64,000 bases of DNA, taken from contig NZ_LMSP01000046.1 in assembly GCF_001429545.1 (NCBI RefSeq), forward strand, positions 55,649 to 119,648. The letters run 5' to 3'. Position 1 is the stretch's first letter; every line of letters starts with the position of its first letter. This stretch comes from Paenibacillus sp. Soil787. GTDB lineage: Bacteria > Bacillota > Bacilli > Paenibacillales > NBRC-103111. Under the pieces are notes generated by a model, which was not told the DNA's origin, made no database searches, and saw only the letters and a list, made by a program, of their open reading frames with translations. The translations under genes and the position numbers were made by a program. Of this stretch, positions 16,674 to 25,547 are shown piece by piece.

Positions 16674-17782
16674 TCATGTGATTTACCACGAATGGATGAC
16701 TTTCGCATCCAACTTATCAGTAAAATCAAGAGAGGATATACAATACCTATAAGTAGCGCAAGGGGAATAAACGTTAAGTTATCCCATTTTTCTTCATATG
16801 CTTTATTTGGATATACAACCAGCGATAAGACTGTAATGATTAAGCCAATTGGAAAACAAAGCATTTTGTAGTCGCGTAAATGGAGCACATGCGCAATGCC
16901 TTTTATCGTTGTGTGAAAATATAAAGATAGCTTGAAGTAAATGGAAACAAGCCATAAAAAGGCCACGATCACTTCTATCCGTTGCAAAAAATTTCCAATG
17001 CTAATTCGTTGAGCCATGGCATAAGTGGGAAAGACTTGCATAGCTGTATTACTTGCCCCTAATACCAGAACACAGGATATGACGACAATAAGCATGATGA
17101 TACCGCCTGTTATCCCACCTAACAAATAAGCTTTCATGGCCTGCTGCAGATTAGAAACGTTATGAAGCAGGGGACTAACCGTAAGTAACAAGGGTATAAA
17201 CGTATAACTAATGATTCTTAGTATAGTTCGAGCGAAAGGAAGGGGAGTGACTTCCCCTATCGGTAAAAGACGATTCACTTCCATATTAGGAATACTAAAG
17301 AAAATGAAGAAGATAAATAATAGCAGTATCCACGGAAAGAAGATCTCTGCAGTTCTTAGCAGGACAACCATTCCCAGCTTGGCTCCCATGATGATAACCA
17401 GCATAAATACAATGTGTATCGCTTGAATTGGAGTTGTCGGCATGATTTGCGTGATCATAAAATTGCCTACATAAAAAACAACTTGAGAGCAAAGAATCAG
17501 TGTCAATAACGCAAGAAAAAGTGTGATGAACTTCCCCAGCCAATTGCCAAAAACGTTATCATTTATTTCGAAAATTGAACGTTTCGAGAATTTCTTCGCA
17601 ATATACATATAAAGCCAAGTAAGAACGACCCCAATGCCATTGCTTGCCAGTTGTGCCATCCATGCATCCTGCTTCGATTCAGCTACTACCGCTGCTGAAA
17701 TAACCAAAATAGCCGTTCCAAAGGAAGCTATAATGACGATTATCATGAATTGTCGCGGCGAAATTTGATCTGTCCCCATCAT
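16670..17782 (-). CDS. GerB-type spore germination permease (second paralogue)
   Basis: A 370-residue protein with about ten transmembrane segments, of the endospore germination permease family (GerAB/GerKB; APC superfamily). It opens with ISPRQFMIIVIIASFGTAIL, as family members do, and retains the LLRTAEIFFPWILLLF block of TM5. In germinant receptors the B subunit binds the amino acid or other germinant in the spore inner membrane. It follows a second B-type gene by 26 bases, so the operon encodes two B subunits. The ATG at 17782 is supported by AAGGGA; the frame upstream of it runs into the previous gene. Confidence 0.9.
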   Translation of the reverse strand: MMGTDQISPRQFMIIVIIASFGTAILVISAAVVAESKQDAWMAQLASNGIGVVLTWLYMYIAKKFSKRSIFEINDNVFGNWLGKFITLFLALLTLILCSQVVFYVGNFMITQIMPTTPIQAIHIVFMLVIIMGAKLGMVVLLRTAEIFFPWILLLFIFFIFFSIPNMEVNRLLPIGEVTPLPFARTILRIISYTFIPLLLTVSPLLHNVSNLQQAMKAYLLGGITGGIIMLIVVISCVLVLGASNTAMQVFPTYAMAQRISIGNFLQRIEVIVAFLWLVSIYFKLSLYFHTTIKGIAHVLHLRDYKMLCFPIGLIITVLSLVVYPNKAYEEKWDNLTFIPLALLIGIVYPLLILLISWMRKSSIRGKSHD

Positions 17783-17808
17783 ATCTGCACGTCCCTTGTT
17801 TACTTCAT

Positions 17809-18900
17809 TTATCTCTTTCCACGCAAGTAGCCCAGACCGATCAATAAGACGGGGTACAAAAAGCCAAAGCAAAATGCGAGTGGTACCCAAGTCAGATTGT
17901 CCCATTGATGTGAATATGCAGCATTGGGATACACGACTAACGAAAGCACAGCAACGATAAACCCGGTTGGAGTCGATAGAGATTTATAATTTTGGATTTG
18001 AAAAAGGGAGGCGATCCCTTTAATCGCTACGTGAAAATACATCGTTAATTTAAAATAAATGGTAATAAACCACAAGAATGCAACTGTGACTTCGATCCGC
18101 TGCAAAAAATTCCCCACATTTATTTTCTTTGCCAATGCATAGGTGGCATATACTTGTCTGGACGACTGGTCGGGTCCCATTACCATGATGCTAAGAAAAG
18201 CTATAATAATCATCATACTTCCACTCGTTATTCCTCCATAAAGGAATGATTTAGATAGTTGTTTAGGGAATTTAGCATCTCTTGAAATTAAGCAAATCGT
18301 AAAGACAATAGGAAGATAAGAATAAACGATCATAAAAATGGATGCTCGAGTTATAGACATCATACTTGTTTCGCCAATTGGCAGCAGATTAGTATAATGG
18401 GTCTGCGGTGTTACAAAGATCACCAAAAGGATAAACAACAGAAGAATCCACGGAAAAAAGATTTCCGCGGTTCTCCCCAGTATAACTACGCCTAGCTTTG
18501 AACCAATGATTACGAAAGTAATCATGAGTATATGTATGGCTTGTACGGGTGTCGATGGCATAATTTGTCTAGTCATGAACGAGCCAATGTAGAAGAGTAC
18601 CTGTGCGCTCAGCACAATTGCGATAAAGACAATAAAGAGAGTGACTGTTTTGCCTAACCATTTCCCCAGTACATACTCATTCATATCAAATAGCGTATAA
18701 TCTGGATACATCATCGCTAACTTCACATACATCCATAAGAAAAGCAAGCCAATTCCTACGCCCATTACACCAGAGATCCAGGCATCTTGTTTCGTTTCAG
18801 CGGCTAACATCGATGGGACAACAAGAATGGTCGTTCCCACCGAAAAAAAAATAATCAAGATCATGAGTTGACGAGCCGATAACATATTTTCGTTATTCAT
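17809..18900 (-). CDS. GerB-type spore germination permease (first paralogue)
   Basis: A 363-residue protein with about ten transmembrane segments, closely related to the product of 16670-17782: SARQLMILIIFFSVGTTIL at the N-terminus, LGRTAEIFFPWILLLF in the middle, and the NFLQRIEVTVAFLWFITIYFK block near residue 270. ATG with AAGGGAGG at good spacing. It is the fourth gene of the operon gerA-gerC-small protein-gerB-gerB. Two adjacent and diverged B subunits suggest that one receptor responds to two germinants or forms alternative complexes. Confidence 0.92.
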   Translation of the reverse strand: MNNENMLSARQLMILIIFFSVGTTILVVPSMLAAETKQDAWISGVMGVGIGLLFLWMYVKLAMMYPDYTLFDMNEYVLGKWLGKTVTLFIVFIAIVLSAQVLFYIGSFMTRQIMPSTPVQAIHILMITFVIIGSKLGVVILGRTAEIFFPWILLLFILLVIFVTPQTHYTNLLPIGETSMMSITRASIFMIVYSYLPIVFTICLISRDAKFPKQLSKSFLYGGITSGSMMIIIAFLSIMVMGPDQSSRQVYATYALAKKINVGNFLQRIEVTVAFLWFITIYFKLTMYFHVAIKGIASLFQIQNYKSLSTPTGFIVAVLSLVVYPNAAYSHQWDNLTWVPLAFCFGFLYPVLLIGLGYLRGKR

Positions 18901-18929
18901 GACACGCCTCCCTTAAGCAGGATGAATAC

Positions 18930-19172
18930 TCATAATTTTAATAATCCGATCTGTAGTAAAAATTTGGTGAATGGCACCATTAGAAACGTAATCCAGTCAG
19001 CTGGATTAGGTAGTGCTTTATTCATTCCTTTCAGAGTTGCCAACACATTACCAAGCAACATGAGTGTGCAGTAGATCCCGACATCCTTCTTACAACCTTG
19101 TTTCCATAAATTTGGAATTTCATAGCACGCAATGAGAATGGATAACGCAAGTACACTTATACCAATTAACAT
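18930..19172 (-). CDS. small membrane protein of the ger operon
   Basis: An 80-residue protein with two hydrophobic segments (LIGISVLALSILIACYEI and a C-terminal WITFLMVPFTKFLLQIGLL) flanking a central segment with LMLLGNVLATL. It lies in the ger operon between the GerC and first GerB genes, five bases after GerC, with GAAGGAG before its ATG. Small proteins (GerD-like or 'D subunits') are known to modulate some Bacillus germinant receptors; whether this is one is inference from position and size. Confidence 0.78.
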   Translation of the reverse strand: MLIGISVLALSILIACYEIPNLWKQGCKKDVGIYCTLMLLGNVLATLKGMNKALPNPADWITFLMVPFTKFLLQIGLLKL

Positions 19173-19177
19173 AACGA

Positions 19178-20371
19178 TTACTCCTTCAAATCGTTAACAA
19201 CAGAATCACCCATTGTTCCCGTACCTCTCACTTTCATATCAAACTTCAGATGGGGTTCCAGCTGCTTGAAATGCTCTTCCCAATTGTTCTTTACTTTGTT
19301 CCAGTACTTTGGGTCAGCACGATGAACGGCCTCACCGAAACCAAATATATCTGCACCTAATTGTTGTGCTTTCTTAATGGTCTTCCCCATATTCAACTTA
19401 GCAAACTCAACATATTGTTTATCTAAGTATTCGAGAGTTTCGACTTTGAACAAATCGATTTTACATTCCACATCGGAAACATCTCCTTCTACTCGAGTTT
19501 CAATGAAAATCTCCGGTTTATCGTTTTTTACAACTGCGTAAATCTTGGTTTTGATGGTTGCAGCATCAATGCCAATGTTCCCACCATCAGGACAGGCCAG
19601 ATGTAAAGAAGATCTCTTAGCTTTGTTGTTAATCACAGAATAAGCGCGAGACTCATATTCGTTCAGCCAACCAACCAGTTTATCTTTCTTGATGATCGCA
19701 TTACCTGAGTATTTTAATCGTACAGGCGGCTTGGTGTAACCAATGTTTTTGTTGCTTGTACCAACAGAATGATCTCCCACAATTTGAATCCCGGATATGA
19801 CCGTACTCTTACCTGGTGTTACTAGTGCATCTGATAATTGATCTAGTTTAATGGTTACCCCAGATGTCCATTCTTTCTTGGCCGCTTCGAGGGCGTTGAA
19901 GATGTAATTGGCTGGAACTTTTTCCAGAGGTGTCATCACACTTAATAATTCCTTAGCTGAGCTTTCTCTGGCAATGACGACGTCAAAATCAGATCGGAAT
20001 TCGCTCCCTCTCATTAAGTAGTCCATCGAATTGACAATCCCTTTTTTGGCTAATTCCTCAGAAAACACAAGAATACGAATGTGAGCGAAATAAATCTTTC
20101 TCGAAATCGACGAGGTCAATCGTTTAACAGCTTCATTCAGTGTGACACCTTTGGAAGAATATACGATAACGGGAATTTCATGCTCCCCTTTCGCTTTCGT
20201 CACAGTACCTGGATTTACAACTTGAACGGTTAGCTCAAACTGATCATCGGTAATATCGATGCCAACTCCTTCGGCAATTGCAAGATCATTAAGCTCCCTG
20301 CGGCTCCAACAGCCGCTTAGCAGTAAGACTATGGTAAGTAAGCAAGCTGTTAGTCGAATACATGATTTCAC
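19178..20371 (-). CDS. Ger(x)C family germinant receptor lipoprotein
   Basis: A 397-residue lipoprotein. The signal peptide ends in the lipobox LLSG-C21, followed by the family hallmark CWSRRELNDLAIAEGVGID. The remainder matches the three-domain GerC layout (VKRLTSSISRKIYFAHIRILVFSEELA, near residues 85-115, and the C-terminal FGFGEAVHRADPKYW). The C subunit sits on the outer face of the spore inner membrane and is needed for receptor assembly. The start is a GTG with GAGG five bases ahead. The operon partners lie on both sides. Confidence 0.93.
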   Translation of the reverse strand: MKSCIRLTACLLTIVLLLSGCWSRRELNDLAIAEGVGIDITDDQFELTVQVVNPGTVTKAKGEHEIPVIVYSSKGVTLNEAVKRLTSSISRKIYFAHIRILVFSEELAKKGIVNSMDYLMRGSEFRSDFDVVIARESSAKELLSVMTPLEKVPANYIFNALEAAKKEWTSGVTIKLDQLSDALVTPGKSTVISGIQIVGDHSVGTSNKNIGYTKPPVRLKYSGNAIIKKDKLVGWLNEYESRAYSVINNKAKRSSLHLACPDGGNIGIDAATIKTKIYAVVKNDKPEIFIETRVEGDVSDVECKIDLFKVETLEYLDKQYVEFAKLNMGKTIKKAQQLGADIFGFGEAVHRADPKYWNKVKNNWEEHFKQLEPHLKFDMKVRGTGTMGDSVVNDLKE

Positions 20372-20390
20372 ATCTGCCTCTTTCCTCCTT

Positions 20391-21950
20391 CTAAGGTTTG
20401 AAGGGCTTTCTATTCGCTTTCTTGACTACGTTACTCGCATTAACGACACGAACTCGTGAAAATAACGATTGAAAAGGAAATCGAAACAAGGCATCCTTTT
20501 GTTTGTCCAATTCAAGCGGAGCAAAAGGGCTTAAATAAGGCACACCGAACGATTGCAAACTATTCAAATGCAGAATAAGTCCAAGTAAGCCTGCGAGTAT
20601 GCCGAAAAATCCGAATGAAGCGGCCAAAGCCATCAGAGGAAACCGTAGGATACGAATGGCGTTTGATAAATCATAAGAAGGGGAAACAAAGCTGGAAATC
20701 GCCGTAATGGAAACAACGATAACCATGGCTGCCGAAACGATACCGGCTTCGACCGCTGCTTGCCCAATGACGAGTGTTCCAACAAAAGATAAGGCAGAAC
20801 CTATGCTACGCGGCATACGTAGCGCTGCTTCCCGTAAAATCTCAAATGTAATCTCCATCAATACCGCTTCAATGAACGCCGGAAATGGAATACCTTCTCT
20901 TTGTGCAGCGAGGCTTATGAGAAGTTGAGTTGGCAGCATTTCTTGATGGAACGTTGTTATTGCCACGTAAAACGATGGGGCTAATAAGGCAATGAGAAAT
21001 CCAGCATAACGAAGGATCCTTACTAATGTGCTTATATCTACCCGATGATAATAGTCCTCGGATGATTTGAGGAAAGTTTCAAACAAGGCAGGTGCAATCA
21101 GCACGAAGGGGGTTCCATCTACAAGAATGGCAATTTTGCCATGAATCAATTCAAATGCGACGACGTCTGGACGTTCTGAGTTATACACGGTTGGGAATGG
21201 AGTTATCACTTCATCCTGAATGAGTTCCTCAATATTACTGCTTTCGAAAATCCCATCAATGTTTATCTGAGTCAATCGATTGCGAGCCTCCAGAATTAGT
21301 GAATCTAGAGCAATGCCTTTTACATACATCAGAACAACGTCCGTTTGGGTAACCTGGCCTACCTGGAAGGTTTCCATCCATAAATTCGGATCTTTGATCT
21401 TTCTTCGAATCAAAGCGGTATTCGTTCGAATGGATTCGGAGAAAGCTTCCCGCGGCCCGCGCACAACGGTTTCTACATTCGTCTCAGTAACGCCACGGTC
21501 TTTCCACCCTTTGGTACCGGCTGCCAGCCCGGTGTTATAGCCGTTCATCAATATGACTGAATCGCCCGATAGAATATGATGGAGCATTCCTTTCATATCC
21601 GATACCTTCTGAATTTCACCAATCGTCAGTGTATGCATGGTTAATACATCAAAGGGGTCTTGCTCGGGATCAATTTCCGTGGTATCTGACATCAAAGATC
21701 TCATCATGAAATCATTGACGACTTTCGCATCAACTAGTCCATCTGTATAAAAGAGGGCTAGCCCTTCTGTAATGGCATTATAGGTAAATTCTCGAATAAT
21801 AATATCCGTGCTGTTTCCGAGACTTTGTCGAACGTAATCAACGTTTTCTTGAATGGTTGAGAATAAAGGCATGGATGACGTAGGTTCTATGATTGTGTTC
21901 TGCGAAGGAGCGGTTGGATTCTTTTTGGAGCGCAGCCAGTGAGCGAACAT
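20391..21950 (-). CDS. GerA family spore germination protein (A subunit)
   Basis: A 519-residue GerAA/GerKA-type protein, first gene of the operon. A large N-terminal cytoplasmic domain (residues ~30-290; the blocks DIIIREFTYN and GRE-type RGPREAFSESIRTN are visible) is followed by about five transmembrane segments starting with DISTLVRILRYAGFLIALLAPSFYVAI and containing REGIPFPAFIEAVLMEITFEILREA, a highly conserved GerA stretch (near 375-400). The ATG has GGAG ten bases upstream. A 7-bp-arm palindrome lies in its leader at 21974-21993. I could not identify a convincing sigma-G promoter by eye. Confidence 0.93.
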   Translation of the reverse strand: MFAHWLRSKKNPTAPSQNTIIEPTSSMPLFSTIQENVDYVRQSLGNSTDIIIREFTYNAITEGLALFYTDGLVDAKVVNDFMMRSLMSDTTEIDPEQDPFDVLTMHTLTIGEIQKVSDMKGMLHHILSGDSVILMNGYNTGLAAGTKGWKDRGVTETNVETVVRGPREAFSESIRTNTALIRRKIKDPNLWMETFQVGQVTQTDVVLMYVKGIALDSLILEARNRLTQINIDGIFESSNIEELIQDEVITPFPTVYNSERPDVVAFELIHGKIAILVDGTPFVLIAPALFETFLKSSEDYYHRVDISTLVRILRYAGFLIALLAPSFYVAITTFHQEMLPTQLLISLAAQREGIPFPAFIEAVLMEITFEILREAALRMPRSIGSALSFVGTLVIGQAAVEAGIVSAAMVIVVSITAISSFVSPSYDLSNAIRILRFPLMALAASFGFFGILAGLLGLILHLNSLQSFGVPYLSPFAPLELDKQKDALFRFPFQSLFSRVRVVNASNVVKKANRKPFKP

Positions 21951-21973
21951 ATGGTTTTTTCTCCAAGTTCTAG

Positions 21974-21993
21974 GATGTTGTTATATCAACATC
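21974..21993. promoter_or_regulatory. palindrome in the gerA leader
   Basis: GATGTTG-ttatat-CAACATC, a perfect 7-bp inverted repeat 24 bases upstream of the gerA start codon and just ahead of its ribosome binding site. It could be an operator or an mRNA hairpin; no regulator is assigned. Confidence 0.4.
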
Positions 21994-22184
21994 ATTTCCT
22001 GAATTTTCATGAGGTATGCGTACCGAAGCTCTTTTGCTCGCGTTTCCCAAAACAAATTGAATGAATCCACATTCTCAGCCGAGTGATGTAGGCCATCTAA
22101 AATCCTTATTTCTAAACCCCCTAAAAATTGTAAATTGCACGAAAGTATATTAGGGAAAGAAAGAATGTGAGGAGGAGCAACTGA

Positions 22185-23834
22185 ATGAAGTCAAAAGTCT
22201 TATTTTGCACAGCTATCCTAAGCCTGATGGTAACGGGAGCGGCATTCGCTAATGATGAGCACCCGAACAAACATGCGGAGAAGAAAACTGGCTTAGAAAA
22301 TGCACTTGAACGAGGGAAAAAGAATGAAACAGCCCGTGAAGCTATACGCAGAGCAATGGAGCGGAAGCAAGGAAAGCATGATCAGAATAAGTGGACGATA
22401 GAGCAGCGAGTTGCCGCGGACTTGAAAGAATTGGAGATTACATTCGGTGGTACTGACTCGAAAAATCAAGTCACTCAGGCTATGGCACTGCCGCTTGCAG
22501 GAACTCATGGTTCCACGATCACTTGGGAATCGAGTACGCCTTCGGTTATTTCCAATGACGGACAAACCGTAATTCGACCTTCTGCAGGGCAGGGGGATGT
22601 TGTGGTAACACTTACAGCCATTGTCAATTACGGTGACGTATCACAAACCAAAACGTTTACCCTAACAGTTAAGCAGCAGAACTCGGAAACCCAAAGAGTT
22701 GCTGCAGATAAAGCAGCATTGGCAATTACTTTCAGTGGGACGGATACGGCTAGCGCTGTTACTCAACCGTTAGCCTTGCCGCTTAGCGGAACAAATGGTT
22801 CCACGATTACTTGGGTATCCAGCAATGCTGCGATTATTTCGAATGACGGCAAAACGGTAAACCGTCCAACAGCAGCACAAGGAGATGCCATAGTGACTTT
22901 CACAGCTACCATAACCTATGGCAGTGTTTCGGAAACCAAATCTTTCTCGTTGACAGTTAAGTCAGTGTTGACCGATGCTCAGAAAGTAGCTGCTGATAAA
23001 GCGCTGCTTACTATAACATTCGGTGGAACAGATACAACAAGCAGTGTAACACAACCGTTAACATTGCCGCTTAGCGGGACAAATGGTTCCACGATCACTT
23101 GGGTATCTAGCAATGCATCCGTCATTTCGAATGACGGTAAAACCGTGCAGCGGCCTTCCGCTGGCAATGGGGACGCATCGGTGGTACTAACGGCGATTAT
23201 AACGAAGGGCAGCTCATCGGATGTCAAAACCTTTACTTTGACGGTAAAACAGCAATTGACGGACTTGCAGCGAGTTGCTGCAGATAAAGCGGCCTTGGCC
23301 ATCGTTTATGGAGGGACAGATACGTTATCCAGTGTCACTCAAGCATTAACACTGCCGGCTGTGGGCGTCAACGGATCATCCCTCATCTGGTATTCGGGCA
23401 ATCCATCCGTTATTTCTAACGACGGCAAAACGGTAAATCGCCCAGCTGCCGGACAAGGGGATATAACGGTAGTTCTTAGTGCAATCATCTCAGCCGGGGG
23501 CTATTCCGACACTAAGGTCTTTACAGTGACGGTAAAGCAGCAATTGACGGACGCGCAGCGCGTAACTGCAGATAAGGCGGCGCTGGCCATCACTTTCGGA
23601 ACTTCCGATTCTGCATCCAGTGTAAAGAACAATATTGGCCTGCCTGTAAGCGGGCCGAATGGTTCCAATGTCATTTGGGTCTCGAGCAATACGGCAGTTA
23701 TCTCTAATAGCGGTGTCGTCACTCGACCGGCAGCTACCAGCGGAGAAACCGCGGTTATCATGACGGCTGTTATTACGAGCGGCGGATATGCCGAAACGAA
23801 AGCATTTGTTTTGACGGTGAAGCAGCTTCCTTAA
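22185..23834 (+). CDS. secreted protein with five atrophied bacterial Ig-like repeats
   Basis: A 549-residue exported protein. A signal peptide (residues 1-22, ending GAAFA) precedes a charged linker (KHAEKKTGLENALERGKK) and five tandem repeats that start at residues 75, 171, 267, 363 and 459: a strict 96-residue period. Each has the pattern VAADKAALAITF..GTD, a LPLSGTNGSTITW strand, SNDGKTVxRP and a closing FTLTV strand, typical of the 'atrophied bacterial Ig' domain. There is no LPXTG or SLH anchor, so it is probably released or bound to the wall by its basic linker. ATG with GGAGGAG; a terminator follows. Confidence 0.88.
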   Translation: MKSKVLFCTAILSLMVTGAAFANDEHPNKHAEKKTGLENALERGKKNETAREAIRRAMERKQGKHDQNKWTIEQRVAADLKELEITFGGTDSKNQVTQAMALPLAGTHGSTITWESSTPSVISNDGQTVIRPSAGQGDVVVTLTAIVNYGDVSQTKTFTLTVKQQNSETQRVAADKAALAITFSGTDTASAVTQPLALPLSGTNGSTITWVSSNAAIISNDGKTVNRPTAAQGDAIVTFTATITYGSVSETKSFSLTVKSVLTDAQKVAADKALLTITFGGTDTTSSVTQPLTLPLSGTNGSTITWVSSNASVISNDGKTVQRPSAGNGDASVVLTAIITKGSSSDVKTFTLTVKQQLTDLQRVAADKAALAIVYGGTDTLSSVTQALTLPAVGVNGSSLIWYSGNPSVISNDGKTVNRPAAGQGDITVVLSAIISAGGYSDTKVFTVTVKQQLTDAQRVTADKAALAITFGTSDSASSVKNNIGLPVSGPNGSNVIWVSSNTAVISNSGVVTRPAATSGETAVIMTAVITSGGYAETKAFVLTVKQLP

Positions 23835-23875
23835 ATTACTTTTAAAACTCAAAAAAGAAAATATAGTAACAATGA

Positions 23876-23903
23876 GTCCCCATCTTCCAAGGTGGGGACT
23901 TTT
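23876..23903 (+). terminator. rho-independent terminator
   Basis: GTCCCCA..TGGGGAC with internal TCTT/AAGG pairing and a TTTT tail, 40 bases after the Ig-repeat gene. Confidence 0.75.
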
Positions 23904-24045
23904 AGTAGACTAGTTAGGGATATTTCGGGTTTGGGAATAAGCCACTTTTCAATAAATCACATATTTTTCACCCCAATCGGGCAAACCAAGTATGGATTGT
24001 TTTTCAATCCTCATTTATTTGGGTTAGGAGTGATAGCTCATTAGC

Positions 24046-24855
24046 GTGCAAACGATACAAAAACCGCGCATGGGACTGCCGGATTTGAAGGATAAGGTCG
24101 CATTGATCACTGGAGCGGGATCGGGAATTGGTCAGGCTGCCGCCGAGATGCTTGCACAGCAAGGGATGAAGGTTTGCCTTGTGGATTTGAAGGACGAACG
24201 GCTAGAGCAGACGAAGCGGGACATTCTAGCAGCAGGCGGTCAGGCGATCACGGTTGATGTCGACGTCGCTGATCCCGACCGTGTTGCGCGGGCGTTCGAG
24301 CAGACGGTAAAAACATGGGGACGACTAGACGTCGTCTTTGCTAATGCAGGCATCAACGGGGTGTTGGCGCCGATCGAAGATATGAAGCCAGAGGATTGGG
24401 ATCGTACGCTGTCCGTCAATCTGAAGGGCACATTCCTGTGCGTCAAACATGCGATTCCGCATATGAAAGAGAACGGCGGGAGCATCGTCATCACTAGCTC
24501 CATTAATGGCAGCCGCTCCTTCTCTGGATTTGGGATGACAGCCTATAGTACTTCTAAGGCAGGACAAGTGGCATTCGCCAAGATGGCCGCATTGGAGCTG
24601 GCCCGCTACAAAATACGCGTCAACGCTATCTGTCCCGGGTCTATCAAGACTAACATTGGTGAAAATACGAAGCCGACGCCGGAGCTCGAGAAAATCAAAA
24701 TCCCAGTCAAATATCCGCAAGGCAGCCAACCGTTGGAACACGCGCCAGGACAACCAGAGCAGGTGGCTAATCTGGTAGCATTCCTAGCTTCTGAAGCTTC
24801 GAGCCATATCACCGGCACGGAGCTGTTCATCGACGGCGCTGAATCGCTGCTTTAA
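24046..24855 (+). CDS. short-chain dehydrogenase/reductase (SDR)
   Basis: A 269-residue classical SDR. The Rossmann glycine motif is T22-GAGSGIG; NAG is at residues 99-101 (ANAGING); the catalytic Ser is S150 or S151 in ITSSINGS, with Y166 and K170 in AYSTSK. D47 after the second strand (LVDLK) suggests preference for NAD(H). The C-terminal ITGTELFIDGAE is standard. The GTG at 24046 is the first start after an in-frame stop; TAGGAG lies about 15 bases ahead, a long spacing. The substrate is unknown. A 49-residue protein gene follows 88 bases later. Confidence 0.9.
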   Translation: MQTIQKPRMGLPDLKDKVALITGAGSGIGQAAAEMLAQQGMKVCLVDLKDERLEQTKRDILAAGGQAITVDVDVADPDRVARAFEQTVKTWGRLDVVFANAGINGVLAPIEDMKPEDWDRTLSVNLKGTFLCVKHAIPHMKENGGSIVITSSINGSRSFSGFGMTAYSTSKAGQVAFAKMAALELARYKIRVNAICPGSIKTNIGENTKPTPELEKIKIPVKYPQGSQPLEHAPGQPEQVANLVAFLASEASSHITGTELFIDGAESLL

Positions 24856-24943
24856 CGATAGCCTGCAAACAGACTTGCTGGTAGTAGGTTACGAATGATT
24901 TTCCAAGAAATTGAGCAGTCTATATTCGGAGGTGAAAGAAACC

Positions 24944-25093
24944 ATGGATGAGCAAAAAGAAACGGTCACTTCATACGATCCGAAAAGCGGACAATCCAAG
25001 GAGGTCAATGTCGTCTTGGATCATGCTCGTACTGGAGGCATGAAATATACTATCGAAGATGTAGAGAAAGATAACAAGAAAAATGATGAATAG
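24944..25093 (+). CDS. small hydrophilic protein, unknown
   Basis: A 49-residue charged protein (Asp/Glu and Lys total over a third), with the central segment KEVNVVLDHARTGGMKYTI. The ATG at 24944 has the strong ribosome binding site GGAGGTGA eight bases ahead, which is the main reason to accept it. It lies after the SDR gene, but a common transcript is not certain. No family recognised. Confidence 0.65.
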   Translation: MDEQKETVTSYDPKSGQSKEVNVVLDHARTGGMKYTIEDVEKDNKKNDE

Positions 25094-25112
25094 TCACTTA
25101 TAAAAAGTTGAG

Positions 25113-25158
25113 AAGCGTATGTTGACTCAGGGGACTTTCCTGTAACCAACATGCGCTT
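25113..25158. terminator. long hairpin, probable terminator
   Basis: AAGCG-t-ATGTTG pairs with CAACAT-g-CGCTT around an inner CAGG/CCTG stem. It lies between the small-protein genes at 24944 (plus) and 25177 (minus), followed by a weak T-rich stretch. Confidence 0.55.
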
Positions 25159-25176
25159 ATTTCATTTCTCTACCTA

Positions 25177-25344
25177 TTAATCGTCAAAACCTGCTCGACA
25201 TGTTTCAGGACTTGTATGCTCAGAGCTTCTGATAAGCGTATCATCTGGCCCGTCTTCGTTGGAATCATCTAATTTACCTTCAGCATCAACCGTAGATTCA
25301 AATTTTGTGTCTCTGTTATTGGTCAAGTTATCTATGCTTCTCAC
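25177..25344 (-). CDS. possible small acidic protein
   Basis: An open frame of 55 codons from a GTG at 25344 (an inner TTG at 25326 is also possible) encodes a very acidic, Asp/Ser/Thr-rich protein including KFESTVDAEGKLDDSNEDG and ending CRAGFDD. Composition looks coding rather than random. A TATACAAT -10-like block lies only ~8 bases before the GTG, and no well-spaced ribosome binding site is seen, which is the main weakness. It is convergent with the 49-residue gene. Confidence 0.4.
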   Translation of the reverse strand: MRSIDNLTNNRDTKFESTVDAEGKLDDSNEDGPDDTLIRSSEHTSPETCRAGFDD

Positions 25345-25471
25345 CCTTTCAATTGTATAAGCTAATATGCTTCGTTTAACAGGGATTTATTCGTTGGCAT
25401 TAAAGATGGATACATCCATATTCGCTTTTGCAATCACTGCCATTAGCCTTCGAAAGAGGGATTTGTGGGTC

Positions 25472-25508
25472 TTGACAAACCATACTGTAATATTTATAAT
25501 TACAGTAT
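25472..25508 (+). promoter_or_regulatory. consensus sigma-A promoter overlapped by a palindromic operator
   Basis: TTGACA (25472-25477), 17 bases, TATAAT (25495-25500): a perfect consensus. The perfect 10-bp inverted repeat ATACTGTAAT (25482-25491) / ATTACAGTAT (25499-25508) straddles the -10, so a dimeric repressor could shut it off. The binding protein is unknown. It drives the IDEAL-domain gene. Confidence 0.85.
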
Positions 25509-25547
25509 AAAGTCCTTACAAAAAATAAGTTAATGGCGGTGATAATC

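Noticed and set aside
21951-22050. Sigma-G promoter for the ger operon
   Set aside because: A GCATA -35-like block exists, but I found no matching -10 at 17-18 bases, so I do not call it.
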